Of a DNA stretch of 23,495 bases, positions 21,832-23,495 are shown piece after piece. The number at the start of each line of letters is the position of its first letter. Within the stretch, counting starts at the first letter, position 1. The translations under genes were made by a program, and so were the position numbers. The notes beneath the pieces are model-generated. The model was not told the origin of the DNA. It did not search any database and was given only the letters and a program-made list of their open reading frames with translations. Origin of the DNA: a virus; IMG/VR virus record IMGVR_UViG_3300036835_000065, positions 1 through 23,495 of that record; one strand, written 5' to 3'.

Positions 21832-21842
21832 ACGGGTGCCTC

Positions 21843-22187
21843 ATGCCCGCTAGCCAGGGCGCCGGCCAGCGAGACAAGGGCGCCAGCGGCGAGCTCGAAG
21901 TCGTCGAGCTCGTCCGCATCTTCTGGCCACGCGCAACCCGCAACTTTGCGTCCGGTGCCGCCGGCAACAGCGACATCGCGCACGGGCCCGCCGACGTGCT
22001 GCTCGAAGTCAAACGCACCGAACGTTTACGGCTGCGCGAATCGTGGCGGCAGGTCGAGCGCGACGCGTGGGCGGCCGGGCCCGGGATCCTGCCCGTGCTC
22101 GCGACCCGTTGGAACCGCGGGCCGTGGCTGGCGGTCACCGAGCTCGACGAGCTGCTCGCGCTGCTCGCGCTCAGAGAGCGGACCTGA
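21843..22187 (+). CDS. PD-(D/E)XK nuclease, Holliday-resolvase-like
   Basis: A 114-residue protein. E17 in ASGELEVVELV precedes 'SDIAHGPADVLLEVKRTE', with D44/D51 and E55-V-K57 forming the PD-(D/E)XK signature, followed by a helix 'RESWRQVERDAWAAG' and a strand 'LPVLATRWNRGPWLAVTELD'. Size and layout match small Hjc-like resolvases and other small nucleases. Expected to process recombination or replication junctions. No Shine-Dalgarno precedes ATG 21843; initiation may depend on the upstream region. The next gene overlaps by one base. Confidence 0.72.
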   Translation: MPASQGAGQRDKGASGELEVVELVRIFWPRATRNFASGAAGNSDIAHGPADVLLEVKRTERLRLRESWRQVERDAWAAGPGILPVLATRWNRGPWLAVTELDELLALLALRERT

Positions 22188-22429
22188 TGGACCGGTGCCG
22201 CACGTGCAAAGCGCAGATCCGCTGGGCCGTCACCGAACAGGGGTATCCGATCCCCCTGGACGCCGAGCCGGTCGGCGACGGGAATCTGCGGCTCGCCGGC
22301 GCCCGGTTCAAGGGCGGCACGCCCCGAGCGCTGATCGTCCCCAAGGCCGAACGCGCCGGCCTGGACGGCGAGCTCTACCGGACGCATTTCGTCACCTGCC
22401 CGTTCGCCGACGAGCACCGGAAGCAATGA
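22187..22429 (+). CDS. Small zinc-binding phage protein
   Basis: An 80-residue protein. C4-x2-C7 (RCRTC) at the N-terminus and H67-x3-C71 (THFVTC) near the end, with H77 nearby, form a likely zinc site. The motif 'RW--TE-G-PIPLD' between them is typical of a small protein common in actinophages, without a defined role. TGATG coupled start. Confidence 0.65.
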   Translation: MDRCRTCKAQIRWAVTEQGYPIPLDAEPVGDGNLRLAGARFKGGTPRALIVPKAERAGLDGELYRTHFVTCPFADEHRKQ

Positions 22430-22809
22430 ACGTCCTGGCTGCGATGCTCGCCGCGGTCGCCGTGCACGTCGGCGACCACTGGCAGCTAGACCGCCACCAT
22501 CGCCGGCACCTAAAGCCCGACCCGGCGCCGGTCCTGACCTGGCATTCCGCGGTCGCGTCGTGGTACGCCGAGCACGGGCCCGGCGCGTGCGGGCTCGGGC
22601 CCGACGTGCAGTCCGGCTACCGGTTCGCGAGCCTGATCCTCCGGTGCGGCACCCGTGTGCGGTTCTGTCGGGCTGGCCGGTGCGCTGACGCGATCATGGC
22701 CGACCACGGGCCATATGTCGCCGGTAGGACGTTCGACCTGAACCGCGCGCTGTCGGTCGTGCTGGACTGTCCCGGCGTGTGCACCGTGAGATGGGCGGTC
22801 CTGAGCTGA
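22426..22809 (+). CDS. RlpA-like double-psi beta-barrel protein
   Basis: A 127-residue protein. Residues 42-127 match RlpA/expansin-like double-psi barrels: AVASWYAEHGPGACGLG, 'RFASLILRCGTRVRFC', 'DHGPYVAGRTFDLNRAL' with D93-H-G-P-Y and G100-R-x-F-D-L, and a closing 'VCTVRWAVL'. RlpA acts on denuded peptidoglycan glycans. Five or more Cys suggest disulfides outside the cell. The short hydrophobic start (MNVLAAMLAAVAVHV) is a weak signal-like segment. The usual catalytic residues of RlpA (Asp in DHGPY) are partly present. Finding such a protein in the early operon is unexpected. Confidence 0.75.
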   Translation: MNVLAAMLAAVAVHVGDHWQLDRHHRRHLKPDPAPVLTWHSAVASWYAEHGPGACGLGPDVQSGYRFASLILRCGTRVRFCRAGRCADAIMADHGPYVAGRTFDLNRALSVVLDCPGVCTVRWAVLS

Positions 22810-23123
22810 TGCCGCGCGGCACTGACTACAAGATCCCGCTCGTTGACCTTTTGGACGCGGCTCGTCGTCACGAGGGCGGCTGGTCGCTGCGGTCGATCGC
22901 GCGGCTGCACTGGCGGCGCTGGGAATACTCGAGCGACCGCAGTGCGCTCGAGGGGTTGCGCCGCGCGCTGCGGACGATCGACGCGCCCGTCCGCGATCGC
23001 GTCGAGGCGACGATTCTCGCGAGCACCATGCATGGCAATTCAAGCCGCGCGGCGCGTGAGCCCGGACATCCCGACCATGCCCGGTTTCTCGCGCACCGCC
23101 GGGCGACCAGGGCGCGGACGTGA
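22809..23123 (+). CDS. Small basic early protein with HTH-like segment
   Basis: A 104-residue protein. 'DLLDAARRHEGGWSLRSIAR' then 'LHWRRWEYSSDRSALEGLRR' could form a helix-turn-helix (GWSLRSIARLHW). The rest is strongly basic. DNA-binding is likely; a small-terminase role was considered but no supporting evidence seen. TGATG start at 22809; overlaps the excisionase gene by four bases. Confidence 0.55.
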   Translation: MPRGTDYKIPLVDLLDAARRHEGGWSLRSIARLHWRRWEYSSDRSALEGLRRALRTIDAPVRDRVEATILASTMHGNSSRAAREPGHPDHARFLAHRRATRART

Positions 23124-23326
23124 CCGGCCGGCTGTTGACCGTCGACGACGTCGCCGAGCTGACCGGCATGGGCCGCGACTGGATCTACGCGCAGGTCCGC
23201 GCCGGCCAGATCCCGCATGTCCGAATGGGCCGGTACGTCCGGTTTCGCGAGGCCACGATCGACGAGTGGCTCGCCGAGCTCGAGCGGCGGTCCAAGAAAC
23301 CCACCCGCCTACGCGGTGTAGGATGA
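23120..23326 (+). CDS. xis: Excisionase-like MerR/HTH_17 protein
   Basis: A 68-residue protein, GTG start. 'LLTVDDVAELTGMGRDWIYA' followed by 'VRAGQIPHVRMGRYVRFREA' and 'TIDEWLAEL' is the DNA-binding fold of HTH_17/excisionase proteins. On the circle it lies 69 bp upstream of int in the same direction, the normal order for a recombination directionality factor bending DNA at attP/attR. It closes the early operon. Confidence 0.82.
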   Translation: MTGRLLTVDDVAELTGMGRDWIYAQVRAGQIPHVRMGRYVRFREATIDEWLAELERRSKKPTRLRGVG

Positions 23327-23343
23327 GGCAGCTCCCGAAAATC

Positions 23344-23372
23344 GGGCTCGCGCCGCGACAACGGCCGAGCCC
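23344..23372 (+). promoter_or_regulatory. Hairpin in xis-int spacer
   Basis: GGGCTCG (23344-23350) pairs with CGAGCCC (23366-23372), loop 15 bases, 8 bp before the AAGGAG of int. No T-run follows, so it is more likely a message-level control of integrase than a terminator. It is lost in the left copy at 1-17 because of the six C mismatches, another reason to mistrust that end. Confidence 0.35.
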
Positions 23373-23495
23373 ACGGCCCAAGGAGAACACCCTCCATGAG
23401 CACCGCCAAAGCTACCTCACGCCGGCCCCGCGGGACCGGCTCGATCGAGATCAAGAACTGCGTCTATTACGGCACCTGGCGCCAGGATGGCCGAC
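23370..23495 (+). repeat. Right copy of terminal redundancy
   Basis: Same 126 bases as 18-143. The copy runs to the window's last base, so it could continue beyond it. It should be collapsed with the left copy when closing the circle. Confidence 0.93.
23396..23495 (+). CDS. int: Integrase 5' end, duplicated by circular overlap (partial)
   Basis: The first 33 codons of the integrase, identical to 44-143, truncated by the window end. This is not a second gene: it is the same start seen again through terminal redundancy, and it gives the correct upstream context (xis, hairpin, AAGGAG at 23380-23385). Confidence 0.9.
   Translation, partial: MSTAKATSRRPRGTGSIEIKNCVYYGTWRQDGR

Overview
The window reads as one complete small temperate tailed-phage genome (siphovirus-like, HK97-type head) written out as a linear contig. 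Positions 18-143 recur identically at 23370-23495, so the molecule closes into a circle of about 23,352 bp. The six differences in the first 17 bases are all 'C' in the left copy, which points to low-quality contig-end sequence. The host is probably a high-GC actinobacterium-like organism: strongly GC-rich third positions, many GTG/TTG starts, stop/start overlaps (ATGA, GTGA, TGATG) at most junctions, and actinophage-style structural proteins. I lean weakly towards Thermoleophilia/Solirubrobacterales; this is inference only.

Layout. (1) 44-1400: tyrosine integrase followed by attP, with a core resembling a tRNA 3' end flanked by arm-type direct repeats. (2) 1450-2987: lysis cassette, with an acidic Pro-rich peptide, a two-TM holin candidate, a one-TM protein, a small basic protein and an NlpC/P60-like endolysin, then a rho-independent terminator at 3085-3123. 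(3) 3188-4942: large terminase with an HNH nuclease domain fused at its N-terminus; no small terminase is recognisable. (4) 4959-5721: three genes on the opposite strand, including a predicted secreted protein, inserted between terminase and portal like a moron cassette. (5) 5760-16434: portal, prohead protease, capsid, connectors, tail tube, two tail-assembly chaperone frames (probable -1 frameshift), tape measure, distal tail proteins, a collagen-like tail protein and a tail-tip protein. (6) 16411-17670, minus strand: an FkbM-type methyltransferase directly downstream of an XRE-type repressor. (7) 17816-23326, plus strand: a second XRE regulator, then an early operon with a probable single-strand annealing protein, an SSB-like protein ending in DDDIPF, zinc-binding proteins, an origin-like repeat region, a PD-(D/E)XK nuclease, an RlpA-like double-psi barrel protein and an excisionase leading back into the integrase.

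Working model: in the lysogen the minus-strand repressor-methyltransferase unit is on, so the methyltransferase is a candidate lysogenic-conversion gene. On induction the plus-strand early operon supplies recombination/replication functions, excisionase and integrase, then lysis genes up to the terminator, and a separate promoter drives the structural genes. No polymerase, helicase or primase is recognisable, so replication must lean on the host. Integration at attP would put int at one prophage end and the lysis cassette at the other.

The points most worth pursuing are the HNH-terminase fusion without a small terminase, the repressor-linked FkbM methyltransferase, the reverse-strand three-gene cassette, the origin-like structure at 21727-21842, and the RlpA-like protein in an early operon.
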